A stretch of 64,000 bases of DNA from Sandarakinorhabdus sp. AAP62. Its GTDB lineage: Bacteria; Pseudomonadota; Alphaproteobacteria; Sphingomonadales; Sphingomonadaceae. Below, piece after piece: positions 9,052 to 18,014 of this stretch. Numbering within the stretch: the stretch's first letter is position 1; each line of letters opens with the position of its first letter. A model generated the notes under the pieces. The model saw only the letters and a list, made by a program, of their open reading frames with translations. It had not been told where the DNA came from and made no database searches. The stretch is taken from positions 186,001 through 250,000 of the forward strand of contig NZ_ANFY01000007.1 of NCBI RefSeq assembly GCF_000331225.1. The letters run 5' to 3'. The translations under genes and the position numbers were made by a program.

Positions 9052-11583
9052 GTGACGACGTATCGCATCGCGATTGTGGGTTCAGGGCCGGGGGGCCTTT
9101 CAGCAGCGGCGCATGCCGCGAAGCTGGGGTTGAGCCACATCCTGCTCGAAAAGACTGACCATCTGTCGGACACGATCTACAAATATCAGAAGGGCAAGCA
9201 TGTGATGGCGACGCCGTCACAGCTGGTGCTGCGCTCGCCGCTGGATTTCGAAGCCGGCAAGCGCGAGGTGGTGCTGGGCACCTGGAACGAACAGACGGCC
9301 GCTGCCGGCGTGAACGTCAAGCACGGCGCCGAAGTGAAAAGCATCGTCGGCACCGGCGCGCCCATCCCCGGCTCGGTGATGCAGCTGGCCACCCGCAACC
9401 GCGATGGCACCACCAGCACCACCGAACTGCAGCGCAACGCGCCGCCCTATCGGCTGACGCTGACCAACGGCGAAGAAATCATGGCCGAAGCCGTGATCAT
9501 GGCGCTCGGCACCCAGGGCAATCCCAATCTGATGGGCTGCCCCGGCGGCAACCTGCCCCATGTCCAGTATCAGCTCGACGATCCCACCGAATATACCGAC
9601 GAACATATCTTCGTGATCGGCGGCGGCGATGCCGGTATTGAAAACGCGCTCGGCCTGTGCGCCGATCCGGCCCAGAACAACACGGTCACGCTGATCAACC
9701 GTACGGCCGATTTCCCCACCGCCAAGGATGCCAACGTCAAGGCATTGCTGGCGGCGCGCGATGCCGGCCGCATCAGCATCATGGCCGAATCCAACACGAC
9801 GATGGTGGAACCCGGCTTCATCACGGTGGAAACCCGCGATGGTGAAGTGCGCGCGCGCTGCGACCGGATCATCGCCCGCATCGGTTCGGCGCCGCCGCGC
9901 GGCTTTGTCGAAAGCTGCGGCATCGAATTTGCCAGTGCCGACCGGCTGGCCTTCCCCAAATTGTCGGCCACCTTCGAATCGACCGCGCCGGGCATCTATG
10001 TCGTCGGCGCCTTGGCCGGTTATCCGCTGATCAAGCATTGCATGAACCAGGGCCACGACGTGGTGGAGTTCATCAACGGCAATCTCGATCTGAAACCCGC
10101 CGACGAACCGATCCTGGAAGCCAAATTTGCCGGCCTGCCCGGCCGGCGCAGTGTCGCCGAGTGGCTGGAGTATCTGCGGGATCGCGTTTCGATCCTGAAT
10201 GGCATGAGCAGCCTGCAGATGCGCGAGTTCATGCTCGATTCGGCGGTGAAACTGTATCGCGCCGGGGAAACCATCTTCGAACGCAGCGCGCCGGGTTCCT
10301 CACTGTTCGGCATCGCCGATGGCGAAGTCGCGGTGGAAGTGAACCCCAATGATCCATCGATCACCGTGCCGATCGGCACCGGCCAGATCTTCGGCGAAGT
10401 CGGCCTGATTTCCGGCCGCCGCCGCGGCGCCACCATCAAGGCGGCGCGCGACACGATCGTTGTCGAGATCAGCCGCAACGCCGCGCTGAAGCTGATGAGC
10501 CAGGTGCCGTCGGCATCGCGCGAAATCACCCGCATCAACACCGAACGCACCCTGCTGCAGATCTTCAAGTCCGGTCTCGCACCCGCCGATCTGGTGGACG
10601 TGATCGCTGGCGCCAAGGTGGAAACCATCCGCGCCGGCCAGGCCATCATCAAGGAAGGCGAGACCGGCGACGACATCTTCATCATCCGTTCGGGATCGAT
10701 GGTGGTGGAAAAGTCGATCGGCGGCAAACCGGTGTTCCTCTCCTATGTGCCGGCCGGCAGCTATGTCGGCGAAATGGCGGTGATCGACGGCAGCGCGCGC
10801 TCCGCCACCGTGCGTGCCGCGGTGAAAAGCGACGTGATCCGCCTCGCCGGCGAGCCGTTCCGCGCACTGCTCGCCGCCAAGCCGCAATTGCTCGACAAGT
10901 TGCGCGGCGAAATGGCCAGCCGCACCAAGCTCAACAATTTCGTCGAATCCAAGAAGGACAGTTTCTCCGGCGTGGTCGACATGTATACGGGCGTCGCCAA
11001 CTTCCTGGTTGAACAGGGGGTTGGCGAAGCCACCGACGTGCTGCTGATCGATGAGAAGCTCTGTGTGGGCTGCGACAATTGCGAAAAGGCCTGCGCCGAT
11101 ACCCACGACGGCCTGTCGCGGCTGGATCGCGAAGCCGGGCGCACCTACGCCCATCTGCACGTGCCGACCAGCTGTCGCCACTGCGAACATCCGCACTGCA
11201 TGGCCGATTGCCCGCCCAACGCCATCCATCGCGGGCCCACCGGCGAAGTCTATATCGATGAAACCTGCATCGGTTGCGGCAACTGCCAGCGCAACTGCCC
11301 CTATGGCGTGATCCGGCTCGACAAGACGCCGCCGAAGAAACCCTGGCTGCTCAGCTGGTTCCTGTTCGGCAGCGGGCCCGGACCCGGCGAAGCCAGCCAC
11401 AAATGGGCCAAGAAACATGATCCTGCCTATGCCGAAAAGGCCAAGAAGGCGATCAAGTGCGACATGTGTTCGGGCCAGGAAGGCGGCCCGGCCTGCGTGC
11501 GCGCCTGCCCCACCGGCGCTGCCATTCGCGTGTCGCCGGAACAGTTCCTGAGCGTTTCCCTGATGAACCGGGAGGATCGCTGA
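9052..11583 (+). CDS. FAD reductase - two cyclic-nucleotide domains - multi-[4Fe-4S] ferredoxin fusion
   Basis: 843-aa predicted cytoplasmic redox protein with three modules. Residues 1-340: FAD/NAD(P)-binding reductase with the FAD site VGSGPGGLSAAAHA, a second dinucleotide site VIGGGDAGIENAL and a C-terminal ATFESTAPGIYVVGAL motif; it lacks the CxxC of thioredoxin reductases (YpdA-like). Residues about 393-505 and 510-628: two cAMP/cGMP-binding domains whose phosphate cassettes keep Glu and Arg (FGEVGLISGRRRGAT and VGEMAVIDGSARSAT). Residues about 670-830: ferredoxin with CVGCDNCEKAC, SCRHCEHPHCMADC, CIGCGNCQRNC and CDMCSGQEGGPACVRAC, enough cysteines for about four clusters, similar to DmsB/HybA subunits. 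GTG start with GGGGGG upstream. Its stop overlaps the cytochrome b-like gene. Inferred role: cyclic-nucleotide-gated electron input from NAD(P)H to a membrane cytochrome. Confidence 0.88.
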   Translation: MTTYRIAIVGSGPGGLSAAAHAAKLGLSHILLEKTDHLSDTIYKYQKGKHVMATPSQLVLRSPLDFEAGKREVVLGTWNEQTAAAGVNVKHGAEVKSIVGTGAPIPGSVMQLATRNRDGTTSTTELQRNAPPYRLTLTNGEEIMAEAVIMALGTQGNPNLMGCPGGNLPHVQYQLDDPTEYTDEHIFVIGGGDAGIENALGLCADPAQNNTVTLINRTADFPTAKDANVKALLAARDAGRISIMAESNTTMVEPGFITVETRDGEVRARCDRIIARIGSAPPRGFVESCGIEFASADRLAFPKLSATFESTAPGIYVVGALAGYPLIKHCMNQGHDVVEFINGNLDLKPADEPILEAKFAGLPGRRSVAEWLEYLRDRVSILNGMSSLQMREFMLDSAVKLYRAGETIFERSAPGSSLFGIADGEVAVEVNPNDPSITVPIGTGQIFGEVGLISGRRRGATIKAARDTIVVEISRNAALKLMSQVPSASREITRINTERTLLQIFKSGLAPADLVDVIAGAKVETIRAGQAIIKEGETGDDIFIIRSGSMVVEKSIGGKPVFLSYVPAGSYVGEMAVIDGSARSATVRAAVKSDVIRLAGEPFRALLAAKPQLLDKLRGEMASRTKLNNFVESKKDSFSGVVDMYTGVANFLVEQGVGEATDVLLIDEKLCVGCDNCEKACADTHDGLSRLDREAGRTYAHLHVPTSCRHCEHPHCMADCPPNAIHRGPTGEVYIDETCIGCGNCQRNCPYGVIRLDKTPPKKPWLLSWFLFGSGPGPGEASHKWAKKHDPAYAEKAKKAIKCDMCSGQEGGPACVRACPTGAAIRVSPEQFLSVSLMNREDR

Positions 11584-12488
11584 TGGCCAGCACCGCACCT
11601 GTGCGCAAGGCGATGACCGGCAAGGCCGTCACCCGCGCCCCGCGTGATACCGCCCACGAAGGCTTCCTCACCCACAAGCGTGGCCGCTGGGCCAAGGTGG
11701 CGCTGACGTTGAGCATCGTGGCGATGGGCGCCTATCTGCTCACCGATCCGGTGCCGCGCCACAATGGCGGCACCTGGCTCGGCTATCTGCTCGGCAGCAT
11801 CGGCGCCGGCATGATCGTCTGGCTTTCCTTGCTCGGCGTGCGCAAGCGCGTGATCGGCTCCAAGCCGTTCAGCCTCAAGGGCTGGACCAGCGCGCACGTT
11901 TATCTGGGCCTGTCACTGATCGTCATCGGTACGCTGCACACCGGTTTCCAGCTCGGCTGGAATGTCCACACGCTGGCCTGGGCGCTGATGATGATCGTGA
12001 TCCTTTCCGGCCTGTGGGGCATCAGCCTTTATGCCAATCTGCCCGAACGCCTGTCGGCCAATCGCGGTGAGGTGACCCAGCTGCAGATGCTGGAAGCCAT
12101 CCGTACGCTGGATCGCCAACTCGATACCGCCGCCCAGCCGCTGGGCGGCGAGGATGCCGAATTTGTGCGGATGAGCCTGGAACAATGCACGATCGCCGGA
12201 TCGCTGCGCCAGCGGCTGTTCGGCAACTACGCCAGCGACGGCAACGCCCGCGCGCTGGCAGCGATCAGCGAAAAGGTGATGGCCGGCCTGCGATCCGGCC
12301 GGGCGGATGATCGGCTGCAGCAGATCCAGTTCCTGCTGGAACGCAAGGAAGCGGCCCTGGCCCAGGCCCGCCGCCATATCTCCTTGAAAACGCAACTGGA
12401 ATTGTGGCTCTATGTGCATGTGCCGGTAACCATCGCGTTGCTGGCCGCGCTGCTGGCGCACATCATTTCCGTGTTCCTGTACTGGTAA
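11583..12488 (+). CDS. Predicted diheme cytochrome b-like membrane protein
   Basis: 301-aa integral membrane protein with about five helices. Two helices each carry a His pair spaced 14 residues apart: HVYLGLSLIVIGTLH (about residue 105) and HVPVTIALLAALLAH near the C-terminus. That spacing is classical for bis-His double-haem cytochromes b. Between them is a charged cytoplasmic or coiled region (about residues 160-265). The ATG overlaps the preceding TGA as TGATG. Its position between an Fe-S/flavin reductase and a multihaem cytochrome c predicts a transmembrane electron conduit. The family was not recognised by name; the cytochrome b assignment rests on His spacing and context. Confidence 0.75.
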   Translation: MASTAPVRKAMTGKAVTRAPRDTAHEGFLTHKRGRWAKVALTLSIVAMGAYLLTDPVPRHNGGTWLGYLLGSIGAGMIVWLSLLGVRKRVIGSKPFSLKGWTSAHVYLGLSLIVIGTLHTGFQLGWNVHTLAWALMMIVILSGLWGISLYANLPERLSANRGEVTQLQMLEAIRTLDRQLDTAAQPLGGEDAEFVRMSLEQCTIAGSLRQRLFGNYASDGNARALAAISEKVMAGLRSGRADDRLQQIQFLLERKEAALAQARRHISLKTQLELWLYVHVPVTIALLAALLAHIISVFLYW

Positions 12489-12501
12489 GGGAGAGGCGGG
12501 C

Positions 12502-14433
12502 ATGAGCTTCATCGTTCGCCAGGTCGCCAAGCGCGCCGATGGTGGGGACATCATTCGCACCCGCACGCTGGTGCAGGCCGAATTGACCGTTGGCCGCGGC
12601 ACGGATTGCGATATCCAGCTGGCCGATCTGGCCGTGATGCTGCGCCACGCGCGGCTGGTGAAGATCACCGCCGACAAGGTGAGCGTGGAAACCACCGGCG
12701 GCGTGCCGGTGGAAGTGGGCGGCAAGTTCGTCACCCGCGCCGATCTGACCATTGCGGACAATCCCACCATCGATGTTGGCCCCTATCGCCTGTCGCTGTC
12801 GCCGGGCGAGGATGGCGCTGTTGCCATCACCGCGACACGCGTCGTGCCGCCGATCGAGGCGGCCGACGCGGCGCAGGAAACCAGCATCTTTTCGCTGTCG
12901 GGCGCGATGCCAACCCGGCGGCGCATGGCCTGGGTTGGTGCACTTGCCGTGCTGGTGCTGCTGTTCCTGGTGCCGCTGTTCCACTTCATCGGCGAGGATC
13001 AGGCCGATCTGCCCAAGGACATGGTGGCCGAAGCCGCCCGCCCGATCACGCCGGGCCAGGCCTTTGGCGATGGCAAGCTGAGCGTGCCGACGGCACGGCC
13101 GGCAGCGGCGGGCGGATTTGCCCCCGATGAAAGCTGGTCGAGCGGCACGCTCTCCAACGCGCACGCCAGCCTGTCGAACAATTGTGGCGCCTGCCACCAG
13201 AAGGCCTTTGTTTCCGTGACGGACGGCGCCTGCCAGGCGTGCCACACCAAGGCTGCCCTGCCCGATCACGCTGCACCGGCGCGCATGGCCAGGGGCCGGC
13301 TGCCCGAAACCGGCGTGATGGGCGCGGCGCACAGCGCCTTCAATCTGCCGCAGGGCCGCTGCACCAGCTGCCACAAGGAACATGAAGGCGAAGCCACCGT
13401 GATGACGGTCGCCGAATCCTTCTGCACCGATTGCCACAGCGGCCTGAACGGGCGGCTGCCCGATACGGCGGTGGCCAATGTGCCGGGTTGGGCCAAGCAC
13501 CCAGATTTCCGCGCCACGCTGGTCTCGTCACCGTCGCTCGACAAGCCGGTGTTCACCCGCACCGCGCTGGCCGGCGCGCGCGAGAAATCCGGCCTGATCT
13601 ACCCGCACGACATCCACCAATCCACCACCAACGCCGTGGCCAACATGGCGCAGAAACAGCGGCTGCCAGTGGGCGCCGATGGTGCCCTGCCCTGCAGCTA
13701 TTGCCACAAGGCCGACAGCGACCAGGTGCGGTTCAAACCCATCGACATGGAAGCCAATTGCGGCGCCTGCCACGATCTGGCCTTCGCCCGCGATGGTGGC
13801 ACCGTTCGCACGCTGCCACACGGCAAGCCGGCGCAGGTGGCCGGCATCATCCGCGATTTCACCCTTTCCGAAAGCTTTGCTCCCCGTGCTGGTGTGCAGC
13901 GCCTGAGCTTTGATCGCCGCCTGCCCGGCAAGGCACCGCCGCCGCTTTCCGGTGGCAATCCGGCGGCCCGCGCACAGGCTGCGGTGGTGAGCGTGTTCAC
14001 TGGCAAGGGCCTGTGCACCGAATGCCACGTCATCACCGACACCGGCGCCGCCGATCTGACGCGGCGCTTCACCATCGCACCGGTCAGCATCAATGATCAT
14101 TATCTGCCGCAAGGCCAGTTCCCGCACGGCAAGCACAAGAGCTATGACGCCAAGACCGGCCAGGCCGCCTGCGTCGCCTGCCACACCGGCGTGATGAAAT
14201 CCAAGGCCTCCACCGACGTGAACATCCCCGGCGTTGCCAATTGCCGCGAATGCCACGGCGCCCCGGCCAAGACGCTGCTCAGCAACACGGCCAAGGCCGG
14301 CGCCAGCTGCGACACCTGCCACGGCTATCACGACGGGGTTGCACCCGGCGCCCCCCTTCCCGCCGGCCATGTCCAGCCCGCCCGGGTTGCCGGCCGACAG
14401 GCTGCCGGCCGCAACCGGCAGACCCCGGCCTGA
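12502..14433 (+). CDS. FHA domain - transmembrane - decaheme cytochrome c fusion
   Basis: 643-aa protein. Residues 1-110 resemble a cytoplasmic FHA phosphopeptide-recognition domain (LTVGRGTDCDIQLADLAVM followed by HARL, although the usual Ser-x-x-His is degenerate). One membrane helix is near residues 135-158 (AWVGALAVLVLLFLVPLFHF), and the rest is a predicted periplasmic region with ten CxxCH haem sites (CGACH, CQACH, CTSCH, CTDCH, CSYCH, CGACH, CTECH, CVACH, CRECH, CDTCH) between about residues 228 and 605. Extra His residues could serve as distal ligands. A strong Shine-Dalgarno (GGGAGAGGCGGG) sits before ATG 12502. Predicted terminal electron carrier of the operon; haem attachment would need the adjacent Ccm proteins. 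Confidence 0.88.
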   Translation: MSFIVRQVAKRADGGDIIRTRTLVQAELTVGRGTDCDIQLADLAVMLRHARLVKITADKVSVETTGGVPVEVGGKFVTRADLTIADNPTIDVGPYRLSLSPGEDGAVAITATRVVPPIEAADAAQETSIFSLSGAMPTRRRMAWVGALAVLVLLFLVPLFHFIGEDQADLPKDMVAEAARPITPGQAFGDGKLSVPTARPAAAGGFAPDESWSSGTLSNAHASLSNNCGACHQKAFVSVTDGACQACHTKAALPDHAAPARMARGRLPETGVMGAAHSAFNLPQGRCTSCHKEHEGEATVMTVAESFCTDCHSGLNGRLPDTAVANVPGWAKHPDFRATLVSSPSLDKPVFTRTALAGAREKSGLIYPHDIHQSTTNAVANMAQKQRLPVGADGALPCSYCHKADSDQVRFKPIDMEANCGACHDLAFARDGGTVRTLPHGKPAQVAGIIRDFTLSESFAPRAGVQRLSFDRRLPGKAPPPLSGGNPAARAQAAVVSVFTGKGLCTECHVITDTGAADLTRRFTIAPVSINDHYLPQGQFPHGKHKSYDAKTGQAACVACHTGVMKSKASTDVNIPGVANCRECHGAPAKTLLSNTAKAGASCDTCHGYHDGVAPGAPLPAGHVQPARVAGRQAAGRNRQTPA

Positions 14434-14557
14434 TGCGCGGGCCCTCTTGCAATCGTTGCGTCAGTGCATCAGTTTTCCAGCCCGTGCCGTATCTGTTGAG
14501 GCAACGGCCATTTGGGGGGCAGCCCGCGCGTTGTGAGTGGCCGCAGAGAGGCGCAAG

Positions 14558-15412
14558 ATGCTGATTGCCCAGGTGACGGATATCCACCTCGGTTTCCAGC
14601 CGGATGATCCGGCGGAAATGAACCGCAAGCGTTTCGACGAGGTGGTGGAATCGCTGCTGGCGCTGACGCCGCAGCCCGATTTGTTGCTGGCCACCGGCGA
14701 TCTCACCGAAAGCGGCAGCATCGCATCCTATCAGACCCTGAAGACCATCGCCGAACGTCTGCCCTTTCCGGTGCATTTCGCGCTGGGCAATCACGACGCC
14801 CGCGCCAATTTCCGCAGCGTGTTCCCCGAAGTTCCGGTGAGCAGCACTGGCCATGTGCAATATGCCTTCGTGCACGGCCCGATGCGCTTCGTGGTGCTCG
14901 ACACGCTGGAGGAAGGCCATCACGGCGGCGCGCTGACCGCCGAGCAGGCGCAATGGCTGGACGAGACGCTGATGGAAGACAGCCGGCCGACCATCCTGGT
15001 GCTGCACCACCCGCCGATCGAGACTGGCAACGGCTGGATGACCGAGGATCTGGATGCCCCCTGGGTGCAGCGTCTCGCCGCCGTGGTGCGCCGTCACCCG
15101 CAGATCATCCGCATGATCACCGGGCATCTGCATCGCGCCATCGTGACGGGCTGGCACGGCACCACGCTGGCCGTATGCCCGTCAGCGGCGCCGCAAGTGG
15201 CGATCGATTTCCGCGAGATCGATGGCGACAATCCCGATGGCCGCGACATGATCGTGGCCGAACTGCCCGGCTTTGCCCTGCATTATTGGACGGGCCGCGA
15301 CCTGATCACCCATTTCTGCGCCGGCGGTGAGCACCCGGTGCTGGCCCGCTACAACGCGCGCATGCAGCCGACGGTACAGCATATATTGGCGGAGCGCACC
15401 GGGGCGCATTGA
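14558..15412 (+). CDS. CpdA-like metallophosphoesterase (putative cyclic-nucleotide phosphodiesterase)
   Basis: 284-aa calcineurin-like phosphoesterase with the complete metal-binding set: DIHLG, ATGDLTESG, LGNHDARAN, VLHHPPI and TGHLHR. The GNHD and GHLHR pattern and the length match class III 3',5'-cAMP phosphodiesterases (CpdA). ATG 14558 has AGAGAGG upstream and starts MLIAQVTDIHLGF; an in-frame GTG at 14537 would add 7 residues. It lies 124 bp after the FHA-cytochrome gene on the same strand and two genes beyond the protein with two cyclic-nucleotide domains, so a linked role in nucleotide turnover is plausible but inferred. Other members hydrolyse glycerophosphodiesters. Confidence 0.85.
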   Translation: MLIAQVTDIHLGFQPDDPAEMNRKRFDEVVESLLALTPQPDLLLATGDLTESGSIASYQTLKTIAERLPFPVHFALGNHDARANFRSVFPEVPVSSTGHVQYAFVHGPMRFVVLDTLEEGHHGGALTAEQAQWLDETLMEDSRPTILVLHHPPIETGNGWMTEDLDAPWVQRLAAVVRRHPQIIRMITGHLHRAIVTGWHGTTLAVCPSAAPQVAIDFREIDGDNPDGRDMIVAELPGFALHYWTGRDLITHFCAGGEHPVLARYNARMQPTVQHILAERTGAH

Positions 15413-15436
15413 GCGCGCCCCGGTACTGACCCGGGA

Positions 15437-15829
15437 TCAGGGTTTGGGGAAACAGGCCAGCGTGTCGGACGTGACATCCGAAACAGAGCGATAAGCGGCC
15501 ACAAAGGCTTCCCAGCCCGCATCGCGCTTGTCCCGCGGGACGCCAGGCGCGTTGACATGGACGGTCACCACTTGATCTGATGCAAAGCCCTGCGGCGTCA
15601 TCACCCGGCCGACGCGCTGCACGTTGGTGGTGTAGCCATGGCTGCGATACCAGGCCATGTGCATCGCCACGGCCTTGTCGAAATCGGCGATCGATGCGCC
15701 AGGCTTCAGCTTCGATACGCGGATTACCTGCACTTCGCCATCACAGCGCGGCGGCGCGGCCGGTGCCTGTGCAAGCGCAGGCACCGAGACGGCCATGGCG
15801 AAGGCCATGGCCAGCAAGCTCGTTTTCAT
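15437..15829 (-). CDS. Secreted hypothetical protein, about 130 aa
   Basis: Small exported protein: basic start and hydrophobic core (KTSLLAMAFAMAVSVPALA) with an Ala-x-Ala cleavage site, then a compact domain of about 105 residues with two Cys (PPRCDGEVQVIRVSKLKPG and the C-terminal TLACFPKP) that could form a disulfide. The central PGASIADFDKAVAMHMAWYR stretch suggests a small dimeric alpha/beta-barrel-like fold, but no family was recognised. The second ATG of an ATGATG pair was chosen because GGGGGA then lies 6 nt upstream. Stands alone, convergent with the phosphoesterase gene. Confidence 0.7.
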   Translation of the reverse strand: MKTSLLAMAFAMAVSVPALAQAPAAPPRCDGEVQVIRVSKLKPGASIADFDKAVAMHMAWYRSHGYTTNVQRVGRVMTPQGFASDQVVTVHVNAPGVPRDKRDAGWEAFVAAYRSVSDVTSDTLACFPKP

Positions 15830-15916
15830 CATGATTCCCCCAGTCAATCGGCGCGAAATCGCACCGTATCGATTGTGGCACGATACAATGACTGACCACA
15901 AGTCAGCCGCCGCGCC

Positions 15917-17038
15917 TCACACACGCATCGGCATCAGCACATATAGCGCCTTCGCCTCATCATTCTCGCGGATCAGCGTCGGCGCCGAGGCATCCGCCAG
16001 GTGCACATCCACCAGATCGCTGCCGACCTGGCCGAGGATGTCGAGCAGATAGCGATAGTTGAAACCCACCTCGATATCGGCGGCCGCATAATCTGCCGGC
16101 AGTTCTTCCGACGCCGTGCCATTCTCCGGGCTGGTGACCGACAGCACCACCTTGTCACGGCCCAGCGCAATCTTCACGGCGCGGGTCTTTTCGGTGGTGG
16201 CAATCGCCGCCACACGATCAACGCCTTCAGCCAGGCTCTTGGTGTCGATCTTCAGCAGCTTGTCGTTCGCGGTCGGGATGACGCGGGTATAATCCGGGAA
16301 AGTGCCATCGATCAGCTTGCTGGTGAGCGTGGAATCCGCCGAGAAGCGGAACCGCACCTTCGCCGGCGACAGGCCGATTTCCACCGGCGCATCGGCGGCC
16401 ATTTCATCCAGCAGCTTGCGCACTTCATTGACGCATTTGCGCGGCACGATCACGCCCGGCATGTCGGCAGCGCCAGCCGGCAGATCCAGCTCGATCCGGG
16501 CCAGGCGGTGGCCATCGGTGGCCACACCGCGCAGCTTGGGCGCCGGGCCGGTGGTGGCATGCAGATAGATGCCGTTCAGATAATAACGGGTTTCCTCGGT
16601 CGATATCGCGAACCGCACCGCGTCGATCAATTCCTTCAGCTCGCCCGCCGAAAGCGTGAAGCGCACCGGCAGATCGGTTTCGGCAATCACCGGGAAATCA
16701 TCGCGCTTCAACGTCGCCAGGCTGAAGCGGCTGCGGCCGGCATTCACGCTCATCCGGTCACCCGAAACGGCGAGTTCCACCTGCGAGCCCTCGGGCAGCT
16801 TGCGCACGATATCGAACAGCGTGTGCGCCGAAACCGTGGTGGCGCCGTTCAGATCGATCGCGGCGGGGATATTTTCCACGACCTGCAGATCAAGATCGGT
16901 CGCCATCAACCGCAGGCCATCGGCGCGCGCCTCGATCAGCACGTTGGAAAGGATCGGGATGGTGTTGCGACGTTCCACCACCGACTGGATATGGCCCAGG
17001 CACTTCAGCAGGGTTGCGCGCTCAACGGTGGCCTTCAT
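15917..17038 (-). CDS. dnaN: DNA polymerase III beta subunit (sliding clamp)
   Basis: 373-aa replication clamp. It starts MKATVERATLLKCLGHIQSV and has the three repeated clamp domains: the RRNTIPILSNVLIEA segment of domain I, RYYLNGIYLHATTGPAPKLR in the middle, and a C-terminal ALYVLMPMRV matching the conserved end of bacterial clamps. The ATG at 17038 follows AGGGATCAGA; longer in-frame readings add residues without clamp similarity. dnaA and recF are not adjacent, so this is an isolated dnaN locus as in other alphaproteobacteria. Confidence 0.95.
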   Translation of the reverse strand: MKATVERATLLKCLGHIQSVVERRNTIPILSNVLIEARADGLRLMATDLDLQVVENIPAAIDLNGATTVSAHTLFDIVRKLPEGSQVELAVSGDRMSVNAGRSRFSLATLKRDDFPVIAETDLPVRFTLSAGELKELIDAVRFAISTEETRYYLNGIYLHATTGPAPKLRGVATDGHRLARIELDLPAGAADMPGVIVPRKCVNEVRKLLDEMAADAPVEIGLSPAKVRFRFSADSTLTSKLIDGTFPDYTRVIPTANDKLLKIDTKSLAEGVDRVAAIATTEKTRAVKIALGRDKVVLSVTSPENGTASEELPADYAAADIEVGFNYRYLLDILGQVGSDLVDVHLADASAPTLIRENDEAKALYVLMPMRV

Positions 17039-17132
17039 TCTGATCCCTGTTACCAAATGGTGAGATGGCGGCACTATAGCCATTAACGCGCGGGGTGGTA
17101 GTGGCGATGTGCGCGCAAAATCGGCATAGGCA

Positions 17133-17765
17133 ATGCTTATGGACATGATTCTCGCCCGCCACGCCGAAACCGTCTTCAATGCGGCCGCCCGCATGCAGGG
17201 CCATATGGCACACACGCCGCTCACCCGCAGCGGCATCGCCCAGGCCGAAGCCATGGGGGCCGCCCTGCGCGGCGTGCTGGGCGAGGCCCCCGATCTCGAT
17301 CTGTGGGTCTCCCCCTCGGGCCGCACCCAGCAGACCGCCGCCATCATCGGCGAGCATCTCGGGCTCAGCTTCTTCGATTGGAAGAAGGACGAACGCCTGC
17401 TCGAAATCGACGTCGGCGATTGGGAAGGCCGCTGGTATCAGGATATCGTCGCCGAACTCGGCCGCCCCATCGTCGACGCCGAGCGCGGCCTGTTCAGCGA
17501 AGCGCCACCAAACGGCGAATGGTTTCCGCAGATTGCCAATCGCCTGAACGACTGGCTGGCCGGCCTTGACCACAGCCGCCCGGCGCTGGTGATCAGCCAC
17601 GGCATCACCGCCAGCGTGCTGAGGGGCCTGTTGGTGGGCGGCGAAGACTGGCACGGCGTTCCCGTCGCCCCGCGCGCACCGCAAGGCACGGTGTTCCGCA
17701 TTCGTGACGGCGCAGAGGAAATGCTGCACATCGGCAGCGGGCCAACGGTGTCGCGGGCGGCCTGA
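17133..17765 (+). CDS. Histidine phosphatase family protein
   Basis: 210-aa phosphoglycerate-mutase-like hydrolase. The catalytic RHG-type motif is LARHAETVFN (nucleophilic His), a phosphate-binding Arg occurs in WVSPSGRTQQTA, and the second catalytic His lies in VISHGITASVLRGLL. Active-site Glu/Asp residues are in LLEIDVGDWEGR. It resembles broad-specificity phosphatases of the PhoE/CobC/GpmB branch; the substrate is unknown. Divergent from dnaN with about 95 bp between them; the start could also be the ATG at 17139. A palindromic repeat follows immediately. Confidence 0.88.
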   Translation: MLMDMILARHAETVFNAAARMQGHMAHTPLTRSGIAQAEAMGAALRGVLGEAPDLDLWVSPSGRTQQTAAIIGEHLGLSFFDWKKDERLLEIDVGDWEGRWYQDIVAELGRPIVDAERGLFSEAPPNGEWFPQIANRLNDWLAGLDHSRPALVISHGITASVLRGLLVGGEDWHGVPVAPRAPQGTVFRIRDGAEEMLHIGSGPTVSRAA

Positions 17766-17783
17766 GGGTTCAGAAGAAGTAGC

Positions 17784-18014
17784 GCCTCCGGCGGGCAGGG
17801 TCGCAGACCCTGCACCCGTTTGTTTTTGGGCGCGCATCATTTCCCCAATGACGTCATGCTGGCGAAGGCCAGCATCCACGGTTGTGCACAATCCCGTGCG
17901 GTCGCCAGTGATGCCACGCTGGATGCTGGCCTTCGCCAGCATGACAAGCCCGGGAATTCACGGACCTCCCCAAGACCAGCGGGCGCAGGGTCAGCGACCC
18001 TGCCCGCCGGAGGC
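17784..18014. repeat. Nested inverted-repeat element (REP/BIME-like)
   Basis: This fills most of the 318-bp gap 17766-18083. The outer arms 17784-17818 and 17980-18014 are near-perfect inverted copies of a unit beginning GCCTCCGGCGGGCAGGGTC and containing its own hairpin (GCAGGGTC/GACCCTGC). Inside them a perfect 25-bp inverted repeat pairs 17853-17877 with 17921-17945 (core ATGCTGGCGAAGGCCAGCAT). A relative of the outer unit recurs at 24311-24426. No coding sequence is credible in the gap. The left hairpin, followed by a run of T (17821-17827), could also terminate the phosphatase transcript. Confidence 0.85.
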
